From Roridomyces roridus (lineage: Eukaryota > Basidiomycota > Agaricomycetes > Agaricales > Mycenaceae): 64,000 nucleotides of DNA. Below, piece by piece: positions 55,811 to 64,000 of the stretch. Position 1 is the stretch's first letter; every line of letters starts with the position of its first letter. The notes beneath the pieces are model-generated. The model saw only the letters and a program-made list of their open reading frames with translations. It was not told where the DNA came from and made no database searches. The translations under genes were made by a program, and so were the position numbers. The stretch lies in contig JARKIF010000050.1 of assembly GCA_029378245.1 (NCBI GenBank), positions 248,001 to 312,000 of the forward strand, given 5' to 3'.

Positions 55811-56922
55811 TGTTACGATCCGATTCCAAAAGACAAGTCCGGAGTAGAAGCCGGAACTCCGGTAGTGACCAGAGTTGGAAGGAGTCGACCGGAGGAGCGA
55901 TCTAAGAGCACCACAGAGGAGTAGGGTGTCAAAGACACCTTGCTATGTTGATAGGAAGGGAAGGAGTAGGAACCAGCCAAGACGAGTAGTCAAGAACGTC
56001 AATTATCAACTGAGGTTGAATACAGATAAGGAAAGTCTTATATACGAGTAAGTAGAGATATATGTCATTACCACGGATCAGTAATGGAAACGGACTTATG
56101 CGGCTATGTGGATATAAGCTGATTAAGTCCGCACAGAATGTGTTACGTCCCGTTCCATTCTCACCAACTCCGGACCAATTTTGACCCAACTCCGGTTCCG
56201 GCTCCAACACTCCCGGATCAATCTTGACCGGACTCCGGTCCTCGTTCGGACTTTTGCCCTTCTTCAATTTCATTCCATCCTTCACCCACTCGACCTTACT
56301 CCGGTGTAGATATTCACTCCGGTACCTCCGGTTTCTCCGGGGTATCCACCTCCACTCCGGGGTCCGAGTTTTTTACCTTGTCACTTTCTCCATATTCATC
56401 TGAGTATACATCAGTGGGCATTTAGTATATAAACCTCTGTACAACCGCCATGTAACTCAGTTGGAATATTAACGTTCCTGGTCTATTCGACCTTGGCTGC
56501 TCCGAGCCCTCCTCTCCTCCTTTTTCGTCTCGTCCGGATTGCTTCCCTTGGAAGTAGCGTAGGGAACCCGGTCACCCTGGGTCTTTGTGGTGTCATCGGT
56601 TGGACTCCATCTCCCTCCTCCGACTTTTCGTCTCACTCCGGAGTCCTTCATCCCGGAGTTCCGGTCATTCTTACTCCGGTCGTCTTTATCCGGGATTCCA
56701 GTCAGCCTCGGATCCGGCACCTAACAGAATGATCAAGTGGATATCCTGATGAATACCAAGTCTGGGGGAAACACTCAGATACCTTCATCGCGTGAAAACC
56801 CGAGTACCCGGTTAGAACCGAGGAGCGCGTGATGCGCTTCGACGTCGGGAGGCATCCCGACGTGACCGGAGTTGAGTACCGGAGTTGAGGTACCGGAGTT
56901 GGTGTTGGAACGGGACATAACA
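55811..56922 (-). repeat. 5' LTR of the 12.6-kb element, carrying a solo LTR
   Basis: Near-identical to 44278-44823 once the 586-bp insert and its duplication are removed (about 521 bp left). Only a few substitutions are visible, so the insertion is fairly young. Confidence 0.9.
56141..56726. mobile_element. Nested solo LTR of another family
   Basis: Starts TGTTACGTCCCG, ends CACCTAACA, with the 5-bp target duplication GAATG (56136-56140, 56727-56731). The sequence differs from the host LTR except for the first bases and a shared richness in CTCCGG words. The internal part of this second element has been lost by LTR-LTR recombination. Confidence 0.85.
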
Positions 56923-56927
56923 AAACC

Positions 56928-57412
56928 CACCAATAACGGGTGCCAAGGGCCAACCAGCGCGGACCTTTGTTGCACCGATGATATCAGCAAATCCAGACCC
57001 AAACATAATGAACGCTTGGTAGACCACGAGACCGGTCAAAAACAACCCCAAAACATAGGTTGCATACACGAAGGTCTTGTTTATCCACCGGTCATTTGGA
57101 AAGGCCAAATAATAGAAGTCTAGGTGTTTGAACATGTCAGTCAGATGAAGCTAATGTAGACAAAATTCACTGACATGTCTGGACGCTTAGGATACCGCAG
57201 AGAGCAACATCCAGCAGATAGGTCATAATCTATTGGAAATTTTCAATGTTTTTGCGCTGCGAGATGCAGTTTGAACAACAGCTCACCAGTGTTTCAGCCC
57301 TGGGCCACACGAGATTCAACTTGAAGCTAGACAGAGATTGGAGATATACTGACATCTGGAGAACAGCCGTTGGGACTGCAGGAGGTAGAGCATTGACAGG
57401 TACAGCGGGCAT
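56928..57412 (-). pseudogene. 5' part of the split DUF6534 membrane protein gene
   Basis: Minus strand. Starts MPAVPVNALPPAVPTAVLQ at 57412. Short exons then give IMTYLLDVALCGILSVQTYFYYLAFPNDRW, NKTFVYATYVLGLFLTGLVVYQAF and GWPLAPVIGGF. The order of helices and the YYLAFPNDR motif match DUF6534 proteins. The LTR element is inserted in the codon region of GGF, just before the exon's donor site. The remaining exons are at 43207-44277. An LTR element also sits about 330 bp upstream of the start. Confidence 0.75.
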
Positions 57413-57738
57413 CGTGGCGAGGAATTCGAAGTCGGAGAGCGCTGTCCCGGTGCAGGGTTGTAACAGCACGGGCGGAGTATAACAGCAGGGCTAATTCAAC
57501 AGGCGGCCAGCAGATTTTGACATCCTATATGCATTATCGGTCAGCTCGGCCGAGTTCGGCCCTCATAGATCACTACAAAAATGAATCAATGAAGGGCGCT
57601 CAAGGACGAATATATTAGTACGGGGATAAGGAGACGGCGCGAAGATTGAGTTGAGTTCATTCCCCGCACCTCAATGATTGGGTAGCCACAAAGATACAGC
57701 CATGGAACGAAAGCAACTGGAAGAATCAGATGTGTTCC
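57413..57738. other. Short promoter region of the DUF6534 gene
   Basis: About 330 bp between the DUF6534 start codon and the target site of the second LTR element. Nothing specific recognised. Confidence 0.5.
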
Positions 57739-57743
57739 ATGTT

Positions 57744-58105
57744 GTCATGAAATGACCCCAGGCAACAACCCGACGGGTTGTAACCCGATCAACCATCAAA
57801 CCATCAATACCCTAATCAGTGATCATCATTGATCGGGCGGGTCTTGTCTCAACCCCTGCTTGGTACTCCACTCTCCCCTGCATTTAAACCCCTACCGGTC
57901 TCGATCGCCCCTGCTCCTACCCCCTACCTCCTCGTACCTAATTCGATCATGTAGTATATATACCCGTCTACAGTCTCAGTACTGTAGACGAATCTAGTCT
58001 ATTCTCCCTACGGCTTGCTCTACCTCTTGAGTCTCGTCTGCTGCTCTTCGCTCGGTCGCCTCGTTCGTTGCCGACTAGAACCCGACTTAGCCCTAGGTGC
58101 TGACA
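57744..58105 (+). repeat. 5' LTR of the intact chromovirus
   Basis: About 362 bp. It includes a TATATATA stretch near 57955 and a hairpin with arms CTACAGT / ACTGTAG just after it, likely the core promoter area. Confidence 0.9.
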
Positions 58106-58150
58106 AAAGATTTGTCTCCCCTTTACTCGAACACTCGACCGAACAAAACG

Positions 58151-59488
58151 ATGGACCCTACTGCACTGGGTATACCGAACCGAGATGTGTTCCAGTCGAC
58201 GGACGCCATCCACTATCAAGGATTGGATCAAACGGCACGCGAAGCCCACATATTCGATCGCGCGGAAGCGCTGAGCGCCGCAACTCGCGGGCTATTGACG
58301 GAAATCTGGGGACCAGACGGGAACCCGGAGGCGGGGTTGCAAGCCGGAGTCTTGCACCTACAGAACGATCTCCAGGATGCATTCCAACGCATCTCGATGA
58401 TGGAGGACCATATTGCGAAGACCAACAGCGTCATGTTGGATATACTGAAGAACCAGTTGGACGCGAAACAGGGGGGTGGCGATAAATCCCGCAGAGCGCG
58501 GGTTGCTGCCCCCGCCGACTTTTCCGGGGCTGCCGAGACCGTGGACGGGTTCTTGGCGGGTTGCTACCTTAACTTCCAGGACAACCCCGTATACGAAAAG
58601 GACTCCGCCAAGATCAATTTCACCCTGTCTTACATGAAAGGGGGGTCTGCGGCGATCTGGGCCGAAAACGTAGTAAAGGCCATGCGCAACGGCAGCGGCA
58701 CTGGCGCCTATACCACCTACGCGGCGTTCGAGGCCGACATTATCTCCAGCTTCAAAGGAGGAGCCCAGGTGGAGGAAGCCCAAGCCAAGATGGAACACCT
58801 TCGACAGGCGAATGGTACGGCCACGAGCTACTTCACCATTCTCGACTCGTATAACAGAACGGCGGGATACGACGATACTACGCTTATCCGCCTCCTCAAG
58901 ACAGGTCTCAGCCAAGAGGTGGTGGAATCGATTTACGAAGGAGTTAACGGAGAACTCCCCAAGACCTACGCAGGGTGGAAAGAAGAAGCCATCAAACGTG
59001 ATGGGCTCAAGAGACAGTTCCGCGTCCTGAAGAATACTCTCCTGACAGGAGATAAGGCGGGATTCGGGAAAGCGGGGAACCCCAACTCGGGGTCGTACGG
59101 AGGCGGGGGACGGAACCCGATGCAGAACCCGAAACGACTTGAAGGGTTCAATCGTACGGAAGGGTTCAACCGATTCGGCACCCAGCGCACGAACACGAAC
59201 ACGAACGCTTCAGGAAGCAGTACCAGCAACCCCACCATACGTACCAGCATCGCTACAACCGCGAGCAACGTCCCGGCCCCCATGGACATCGATCGCACGA
59301 ATACGGGCCGTCGTCAACCTAGCAACGAAGTTCACTGCTATGGCTGCGGGCTCAAAGGGCACATCCGCCGTAACTGCCCAACCCATGCGCACGTTACCAC
59401 GCAGTTCCGTGCCATGGTGGAAGAACCCGACACCAAGGAGAACTCGGACGAAGAGTCCCCAGAGGATTTTTCCAACGACCGGGATTGA
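58151..59488 (+). CDS. Gag of the intact chromovirus
   Basis: 445 residues from MDPTALGIPNRD. An N-terminal helical part is followed by a retrotransposon gag capsid core (FLAGCYLNFQDNP, then AKINFTLSYMKGGSAAIWAENV and EDIISSFKG-like spacing). A Gly/Asn/Thr-rich linker with a small NRTEGFNR repeat comes next, then the zinc knuckle CYGCGLKGHIRRNC and an acidic end. Gag would form the virus-like particle and bind element RNA. It overlaps the pol frame, which is -1 relative to it. A run of five T at 59467-59471 is a candidate slip site. Confidence 0.9.
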   Translation: MDPTALGIPNRDVFQSTDAIHYQGLDQTAREAHIFDRAEALSAATRGLLTEIWGPDGNPEAGLQAGVLHLQNDLQDAFQRISMMEDHIAKTNSVMLDILKNQLDAKQGGGDKSRRARVAAPADFSGAAETVDGFLAGCYLNFQDNPVYEKDSAKINFTLSYMKGGSAAIWAENVVKAMRNGSGTGAYTTYAAFEADIISSFKGGAQVEEAQAKMEHLRQANGTATSYFTILDSYNRTAGYDDTTLIRLLKTGLSQEVVESIYEGVNGELPKTYAGWKEEAIKRDGLKRQFRVLKNTLLTGDKAGFGKAGNPNSGSYGGGGRNPMQNPKRLEGFNRTEGFNRFGTQRTNTNTNASGSSTSNPTIRTSIATTASNVPAPMDIDRTNTGRRQPSNEVHCYGCGLKGHIRRNCPTHAHVTTQFRAMVEEPDTKENSDEESPEDFSNDRD

Positions 59489-62400
59489 AAGCCACGTCCT
59501 CCCGGTCTCCCTCGATACCCCATGTACACAAGTCGTTCACTAATCAATTTCATACTCTATTGAACGATAAAGATTCTCAAATCGTGGCAAACGAACAAGA
59601 AAACGACACTCCTGCCCCCGAGTGGAGGAGTAAGAAGCCGATACCCCAAAAGAAGGTTACAGTCGTACCTCCTACACCAAAGGCGTCGTGGAAGGGGCTA
59701 CCACCCAACAGTGCCGAGCGACTGCTGGACCGAATGTACGCCCAGCGCCCGCACGCAGTAGAGATGCTGCAGAATTGGACGTACAAAACCCGACGCACCG
59801 AAATTACCGAAGGATACGTGGAGGAGCTACTGGGTCTCTATCGACCCGACGCTCTTACAGCCATCGAAGAACTGCAAAATCCGCCTTCCTTCATTCGCGC
59901 TATGGGTGGGGTGTCAGTGATGGTCCCTATGGTGGTGCAGGACTTGGCTAGCCTCCGTGGGTATACGGTGGTGGGGCTTTTGGACACTGGGGCTACCGCG
60001 GAAGGATTCATGAACCAGTCGTTCGCCGAGAGGCATGGGCTCGACGTGGAGGATCTTCCGATGCCGGTACCTGTCTACAACGCGGATAACACCCCCAACG
60101 CGGGGGGCAAGATTCGACAAGTGGTCAGAATGCGCACTACGGTGGAGGATCATGAGGAAGTAATGACCTTCGCCCTGACCAATACCGGGAAGACGGATGT
60201 CATTCTGGGGTACAAGTGGTTGAAACGACACAATCCCGAGATTGACTGGAGTAACGGAAAGTTGTCTTTTACTCGCTGCCCGCCTGCGTGCCGCACCGAA
60301 CGCCTCTGGAAGCAATGGGAGGCCGAAGACGAAGATGGGTTGGAACCCGACAATCGGGTATTCGTCACCCGAATTTACGAGGAAGAGGACGCCCAACACG
60401 CGGAGCATATCCGAGCTATGGGTTCGGTTGCGACAAAACTAGCAGCGGCAGCCCATAACGCGAAGGGCGACCAGGCAATGGAGGATATTGTCCCGGCCCA
60501 TTACCTCGATGAGTTTCGCAGTGTCTTCGACAAAAAGGATTTCGACAAACTACCGGAACGGAAGTGTTGGGACCACGCTATCGAACTGAAGGACGGGGCG
60601 GAACCCGCCCGGGGTCGGGTTATTCCCCTGTCAATCCCAGAACAGAAGGAGTTGGACGAGTTCATTGCGGAACACTTGAAGACTGGGCGGATACGCCCCT
60701 CGAAGTCTCCGTTTGCGTCTCCTTTCTTTTTCGTGAAGAAGAAAGACGGGAAACTTCGACCAGTACAAGATTACCGAAGGTTGAACGCGATTACGATCAA
60801 GAACCGGTACCCGATTCCCCTGATCTCCGAAATAATGCACAACCTCCGGAACGCGACGTGGTTCACCAAGTTGGACGTACGATGGGGTTATAACAACATT
60901 CGGATAAAGGAAGGAGACGAGGAGAAGGCGGCATTCATCACCAATCGAGGGCTGTTTGAACCCTTGGTGATGTTCTTCGGGTTGACAAACTCGCCGGCGA
61001 CCTTCCAGTGCATGATGAACGACATCTTTGCCCGACAGATCGCCGAGGGTCGGGTTATTGTCTACTTGGACGACATTTTGATTTATTCCTCCAACAAGGA
61101 GGAGCACCAGAGGACAGTGCGCGAGGTGCTGCAGATCCTACAGGAGAATGACTTGTACTTGAAACCCGAAAAGTGCGAGTTTGAGAAGCGGGAGGTCGAA
61201 TACCTTGGGGTGATTATCGGGGATGGAAAGATTCGGATGGATCCCGTGAAAGTTGCGGGAGTACGCGAGTGGGCAGAACCCAAAACGGTCAAAGAGGTTC
61301 AGAGCTTCCTTGGGTTCCTCAACTTCTACCGTCGGTTTATTGCCGGGTTCGGGATCCACTCCAAACCCCTAACACGGCTGACGAGGAAAGATTACCGGTG
61401 GCGATGGGGAGGTGAAGAAAGGAGAGCGTTTGAAACGCTGAAGGACTTGGTCACCGCCGAACCGGTGCTGCATTTTTCGACTGACCATGGCGAATGGCGG
61501 ATGGAAGCCGACTCTTCGGATTTCGCGACCGGGGCGGTGCTTTCTCAACTCCAGAACGGAGTCTGGGTTCCGATCGGGTTCTTGTCCAAATCTCTTAACG
61601 ACACGGAGCGAAATTACGACATTCACGACAAGGAGATGCTGGCGATTATGCGCGGTTTGTACGAATGGAGGCATTTCCTTCAAGGCAGCAACAAAACCTT
61701 CGAGATTTGGACGGACCACAAGAATTTGGCTTACTTTATGACGACAAAGAAGCTGAACCGGAGGCAGGCACGCTGGTCGCTGGAGTTGAGTGAATACGAC
61801 TTTTTGCTGATCCACAAGCCCGGTAAAACGCATAACAAAACGGATGCCCTTTCGAGGCGAAATGGCCATGAAAAGGGGGCAAAGGATAACAGCGATATCA
61901 CGTTGCTACCAGCGGACAAATTTCAACAGATACCGAAGGAGGAATTTCTGCGAGCAATCCCAGACCAGGAGGGAGGGGACCAATTTTTGCAACGCATCAA
62001 GGACGCCCACGACAAGTGGGAGGATGCGGCCAAAGAGGGTTTGGCCAAGAGCAAGGATGAAGAAGCCGAGGAGGAGAACCCGACCTGGCAGGAACACGAC
62101 GGGTTCTTGACTAGGCATGGATCGGTATACGTCCCTTCCGACAAGGAGCTACGCCATCACATAACCCGAGCTCACCATGATACGTATATGGCCGGTCATC
62201 CTGGACAGTATCGAACGGCGGAATTAGTAGCGCGAAACTACTACTGGCCGTCCATGACCCGGGACATCAAGCGGTACGTAGCCGCTTGTTCGACGTGCCA
62301 GAAGACGAAGACGTTTCCATCCAAACCCCGCGGACCCTTATCACCGAACGCAGTGCCCGAACGAGTGTGGCAGAACGTCTCGATTGACCTAATCACGAAG

Positions 62401-63480
62401 TTACCTGAGTCCAAGGGGTACGACAGTATCGTGGTGATTGTGGATAGACTGGGTAAGGGAATTCGGGTTGTGCCCTGTCGGGAACAGATTACCGGTGAAG
62501 GGATTGCCCGGGTTTATCGGGACAATGTGTGGAAGGATTACGGGTTACCGGAGGTGGTAATCAGCGACCGTGGAACACAATTCGTGGGCCACTTTATGCG
62601 CGACTTGATGAAACTTCTGGGAATGAAGTCGAATGCGTCGACAGCATATCATCCGCAAACCGACGGTCAAACGGAACGGGTCAACCAAGAGGTGGAGCAG
62701 TATCTCCGGATCTTTACGAACTTCATGCAAGACGACTGGGCAGAATGGTTGACCTTGGCCGAATTCTCCTACAACGACAAGGTCCACGCAACGACGGGAT
62801 TCAGCCCCTTCTTTATGACTCTCGGGTTCCACCCGCGCAAAGGGATTGAACCACTACGAGAGGTTCCGACGGAGAAGGCGATGGAATTTGCGCAGAGAAT
62901 GGAGAAGGTACGGGCAGAAGCCGCAGCGGCAATGCGCCACGCACAAGAAGTTATGAAGAAATACTACGATCGCAGTCGACAACCCGACCCGGGGTACAAA
63001 GTAGGCGACAAGGTGTGGCTAGAAGGGAAGAATCTGCAGACGCACCGACCCACCAAGAAATTCGAAGACCGACGGTATGGTCCTTTCCCGGTGGTGCGCA
63101 AGGTTGGATCCCTCTCGTACGAAATCAAGACGCCTGCATCTTGGAAAGTTCACCCGGTTTTCAATATGGTCTATCTTCGACCTTGGGTACCACCAGTGGC
63201 CGAGCATCAGAAAGCGGTGGATCCGCCACCCCCGGACGTGGTTGACGGTCATTATGAGTATGAGGTGGAGGAGATCCTGAAAGTCAAGAGAGGCGGCGGG
63301 AATCAGCGCAACACGTTGCGCTACTTCGTCAAATGGAAGGACTATCCCCCGGCTGAATGGACTTGGGAAAAGCGCGCTTTGTTGGATGGAGCAGAGGAAT
63401 GCATAGAGGAGTTCTATGAGAAGAACCCGACTGCACTCCGTGAAGAACGGGTTAACGGCCGATGGAAGATCGTGCCCTGA
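59485..63480 (+). CDS. Pol of the intact chromovirus: PR-RT-RH-INT-chromodomain
   Basis: About 1330 codons without interruption; the first in-frame ATG is downstream, so it is probably made by -1 frameshifting from gag. Domains in order: protease (VGLLDTGATAEGF, then ILGYKWLKRHNPEIDW), RT (RPVQDYRRLNAITIKNRYP, VIVYLDDILIYS), RNase H (EADSSDFATGAVLS), integrase zinc finger (HHDTYMAGHPGQYRT to CSTCQKTK), core (IDLITKLP, VVISDRGTQF, HPQTDGQTERVNQ), GPF motif (RRYGPFPVVRKVG) and chromodomain (LRYFVKWKDYPPAEWTWE). All catalytic residues seen are intact. It should copy and integrate the element in the nucleus. Confidence 0.95.
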   Translation: MKATSSRSPSIPHVHKSFTNQFHTLLNDKDSQIVANEQENDTPAPEWRSKKPIPQKKVTVVPPTPKASWKGLPPNSAERLLDRMYAQRPHAVEMLQNWTYKTRRTEITEGYVEELLGLYRPDALTAIEELQNPPSFIRAMGGVSVMVPMVVQDLASLRGYTVVGLLDTGATAEGFMNQSFAERHGLDVEDLPMPVPVYNADNTPNAGGKIRQVVRMRTTVEDHEEVMTFALTNTGKTDVILGYKWLKRHNPEIDWSNGKLSFTRCPPACRTERLWKQWEAEDEDGLEPDNRVFVTRIYEEEDAQHAEHIRAMGSVATKLAAAAHNAKGDQAMEDIVPAHYLDEFRSVFDKKDFDKLPERKCWDHAIELKDGAEPARGRVIPLSIPEQKELDEFIAEHLKTGRIRPSKSPFASPFFFVKKKDGKLRPVQDYRRLNAITIKNRYPIPLISEIMHNLRNATWFTKLDVRWGYNNIRIKEGDEEKAAFITNRGLFEPLVMFFGLTNSPATFQCMMNDIFARQIAEGRVIVYLDDILIYSSNKEEHQRTVREVLQILQENDLYLKPEKCEFEKREVEYLGVIIGDGKIRMDPVKVAGVREWAEPKTVKEVQSFLGFLNFYRRFIAGFGIHSKPLTRLTRKDYRWRWGGEERRAFETLKDLVTAEPVLHFSTDHGEWRMEADSSDFATGAVLSQLQNGVWVPIGFLSKSLNDTERNYDIHDKEMLAIMRGLYEWRHFLQGSNKTFEIWTDHKNLAYFMTTKKLNRRQARWSLELSEYDFLLIHKPGKTHNKTDALSRRNGHEKGAKDNSDITLLPADKFQQIPKEEFLRAIPDQEGGDQFLQRIKDAHDKWEDAAKEGLAKSKDEEAEEENPTWQEHDGFLTRHGSVYVPSDKELRHHITRAHHDTYMAGHPGQYRTAELVARNYYWPSMTRDIKRYVAACSTCQKTKTFPSKPRGPLSPNAVPERVWQNVSIDLITKLPESKGYDSIVVIVDRLGKGIRVVPCREQITGEGIARVYRDNVWKDYGLPEVVISDRGTQFVGHFMRDLMKLLGMKSNASTAYHPQTDGQTERVNQEVEQYLRIFTNFMQDDWAEWLTLAEFSYNDKVHATTGFSPFFMTLGFHPRKGIEPLREVPTEKAMEFAQRMEKVRAEAAAAMRHAQEVMKKYYDRSRQPDPGYKVGDKVWLEGKNLQTHRPTKKFEDRRYGPFPVVRKVGSLSYEIKTPASWKVHPVFNMVYLRPWVPPVAEHQKAVDPPPPDVVDGHYEYEVEEILKVKRGGGNQRNTLRYFVKWKDYPPAEWTWEKRALLDGAEECIEEFYEKNPTALREERVNGRWKIVP

Positions 63481-63516
63481 GCGCTTCGGGACGCAGCGCT
63501 TGAACGGAGGGGATAA

Positions 63517-63879
63517 TGTCATGAAATGACCCCAGGCAACAACCCGACGGGTTGTAACCCGATCAACCATCAAACCATCAATACCCTAATCAGTGATCAT
63601 CATTGATCGGGCGGGTCTTGTCTCAACCCCTGCTTGGTACTCCACTCTCCCCTGCATTTAAACCCCTACCGGTCTCGATCGCCCCTGCTCCTACCCCCTA
63701 CCTCCTCGTACCTAATTCGATCATGTAGTATATATACCCGTCTACAGTCTCAGTACTGTAGACGAATCTAGTCTATTCTCCCTACGGCTTGCTCTACCTC
63801 TTGAGTCTCGTCTGCTGCTCTTCGCTCGGTCGCCTCGTTCGTTGCCGACTAGAACCCGACTTAGCCCTAGGTGCTGACA
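63517..63879 (+). repeat. 3' LTR of the intact chromovirus
   Basis: Matches the 5' LTR apart from at most a base or so by eye. The rest of the window (63885-64000) shows no feature. Confidence 0.9.
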
Positions 63880-64000
63880 CATGTGAAGACGGCGATTCGT
63901 AGCGGAGGTTACGGAGCGACAGTCGAGTATTATGGTTGGTATTTAAATGCCGGTCCATGCGGACCCTTCGTAGACCCGAACTGGTATGCACCAGAGTTCA

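Larger units (their letters stand above)
44278..56922 (-). mobile_element. Ty3/gypsy chromovirus-type LTR retrotransposon with nested insertions and an antisense gene
   Basis: It is bounded by LTRs 44278-44823 and 55811-56922, both TGTTACG...CATAACA, and by the 5-bp target duplication AAACC (44273-44277, 56923-56927). Gag, protease, RT, RNase H, integrase and chromodomain run on the minus strand. A polypurine tract (AAGAGGGGGATAC on the minus strand) abuts the 3' LTR at 44824. It is damaged: a gag frameshift near 55660, a stop in pol at 47266-47268, a DNA element at 50324-52950, a MITE at 47414-47669 and a solo LTR at 56141-56726. It carries an extra plus-strand gene at 44969-46596. Its own mobilisation would need proteins supplied by another copy. 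Confidence 0.9.
57744..63879 (+). mobile_element. Intact Ty3/gypsy chromovirus-type LTR retrotransposon
   Basis: The LTRs (57744-58105 and 63517-63879) start TGTCATGAAATGACC and end GGTGCTGACA, and look identical or nearly so. The target duplication is CATGT (57739-57743, 63880-63884). Gag and pol are both open. A purine tract (GGAGGGGATAA) precedes the 3' LTR. No tRNA-type TGG primer site follows the 5' LTR, so priming may be unusual. All features indicate a recent, possibly active copy. Confidence 0.9.

Noticed and set aside
1..64000. CRISPR array or bacterial operon
   Set aside because: Introns, GPI signals and chromoviruses show a fungal nuclear genome; no regularly spaced repeats with unique spacers were seen.

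Overview
The window looks like nuclear DNA of a filamentous basidiomycete, probably an agaricomycete. Genes are dense and split by many 45-60 nt introns. It carries basidiomycete-typical families (DUF6534 membrane protein, DUF1996 protein, non-RD TKL-type kinase, serine-rich cupredoxin) and Ty3/gypsy chromoviruses. No rRNA gene, CRISPR array or convincing functional tRNA was seen. Gene models were built by hand from reading frames, GT-AG or GC-AG introns and family resemblance, so splice sites are predictions.

Layout. 1-8 kb: two diverged copies of an unrecognised, kinase-like gene. The copy near 2.0-2.9 kb is dead (start ATG is ATA; a PIF/Harbinger-like MITE sits in an exon). The copy at 6.6-8.0 kb is intact. 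Several inverted-repeat elements lie between them. 8-17.8 kb: two small Cys-rich proteins, a MAPEG protein, an unknown PPAY-type protein, a PPR protein and an aldo/keto reductase. 18.2-25.8 kb: a secreted-protein block with a GH43 exo-beta-1,3-galactanase-like enzyme, a DUF1996 GPI protein and a GH79 beta-glucuronidase-like enzyme. The two hydrolases could act together on arabinogalactan. 27.7-32.2 kb: a bHLH factor and two GPI-type serine-rich secreted proteins, one with a cupredoxin domain. 33.2-38.9 kb: a protein kinase carrying a transposon-like insertion in its activation loop and a frameshift, an aspartic protease with two apparent frameshifts, and an unknown gene. 40.5-41.8 kb: a secreted double-psi beta-barrel protein.

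43.2-57.4 kb is a nested mobile-element stack. A DUF6534 seven-helix membrane protein gene on the minus strand is split by a 12.6-kb Ty3/gypsy element (TSD AAACC). That element has itself been hit by a 256-bp MITE in the integrase region (TSD TTA), a 2.6-kb DNA-transposon-like element between protease and RT (TSD GTAT), and a foreign solo LTR in one of its own LTRs (TSD GAATG). It also has a gag frameshift and a pol stop codon. It nevertheless carries, antisense to gag-pol between pol and the LTR, an open two-exon gene for a 526-residue acidic protein with a coiled-coil-like region and a perfectly spaced Zn2Cys6-like cysteine cluster. I consider this the most interesting item here. 57.7-63.9 kb holds a second, intact and young chromovirus (TSD CATGT, near-identical LTRs) just upstream of the broken DUF6534 gene.
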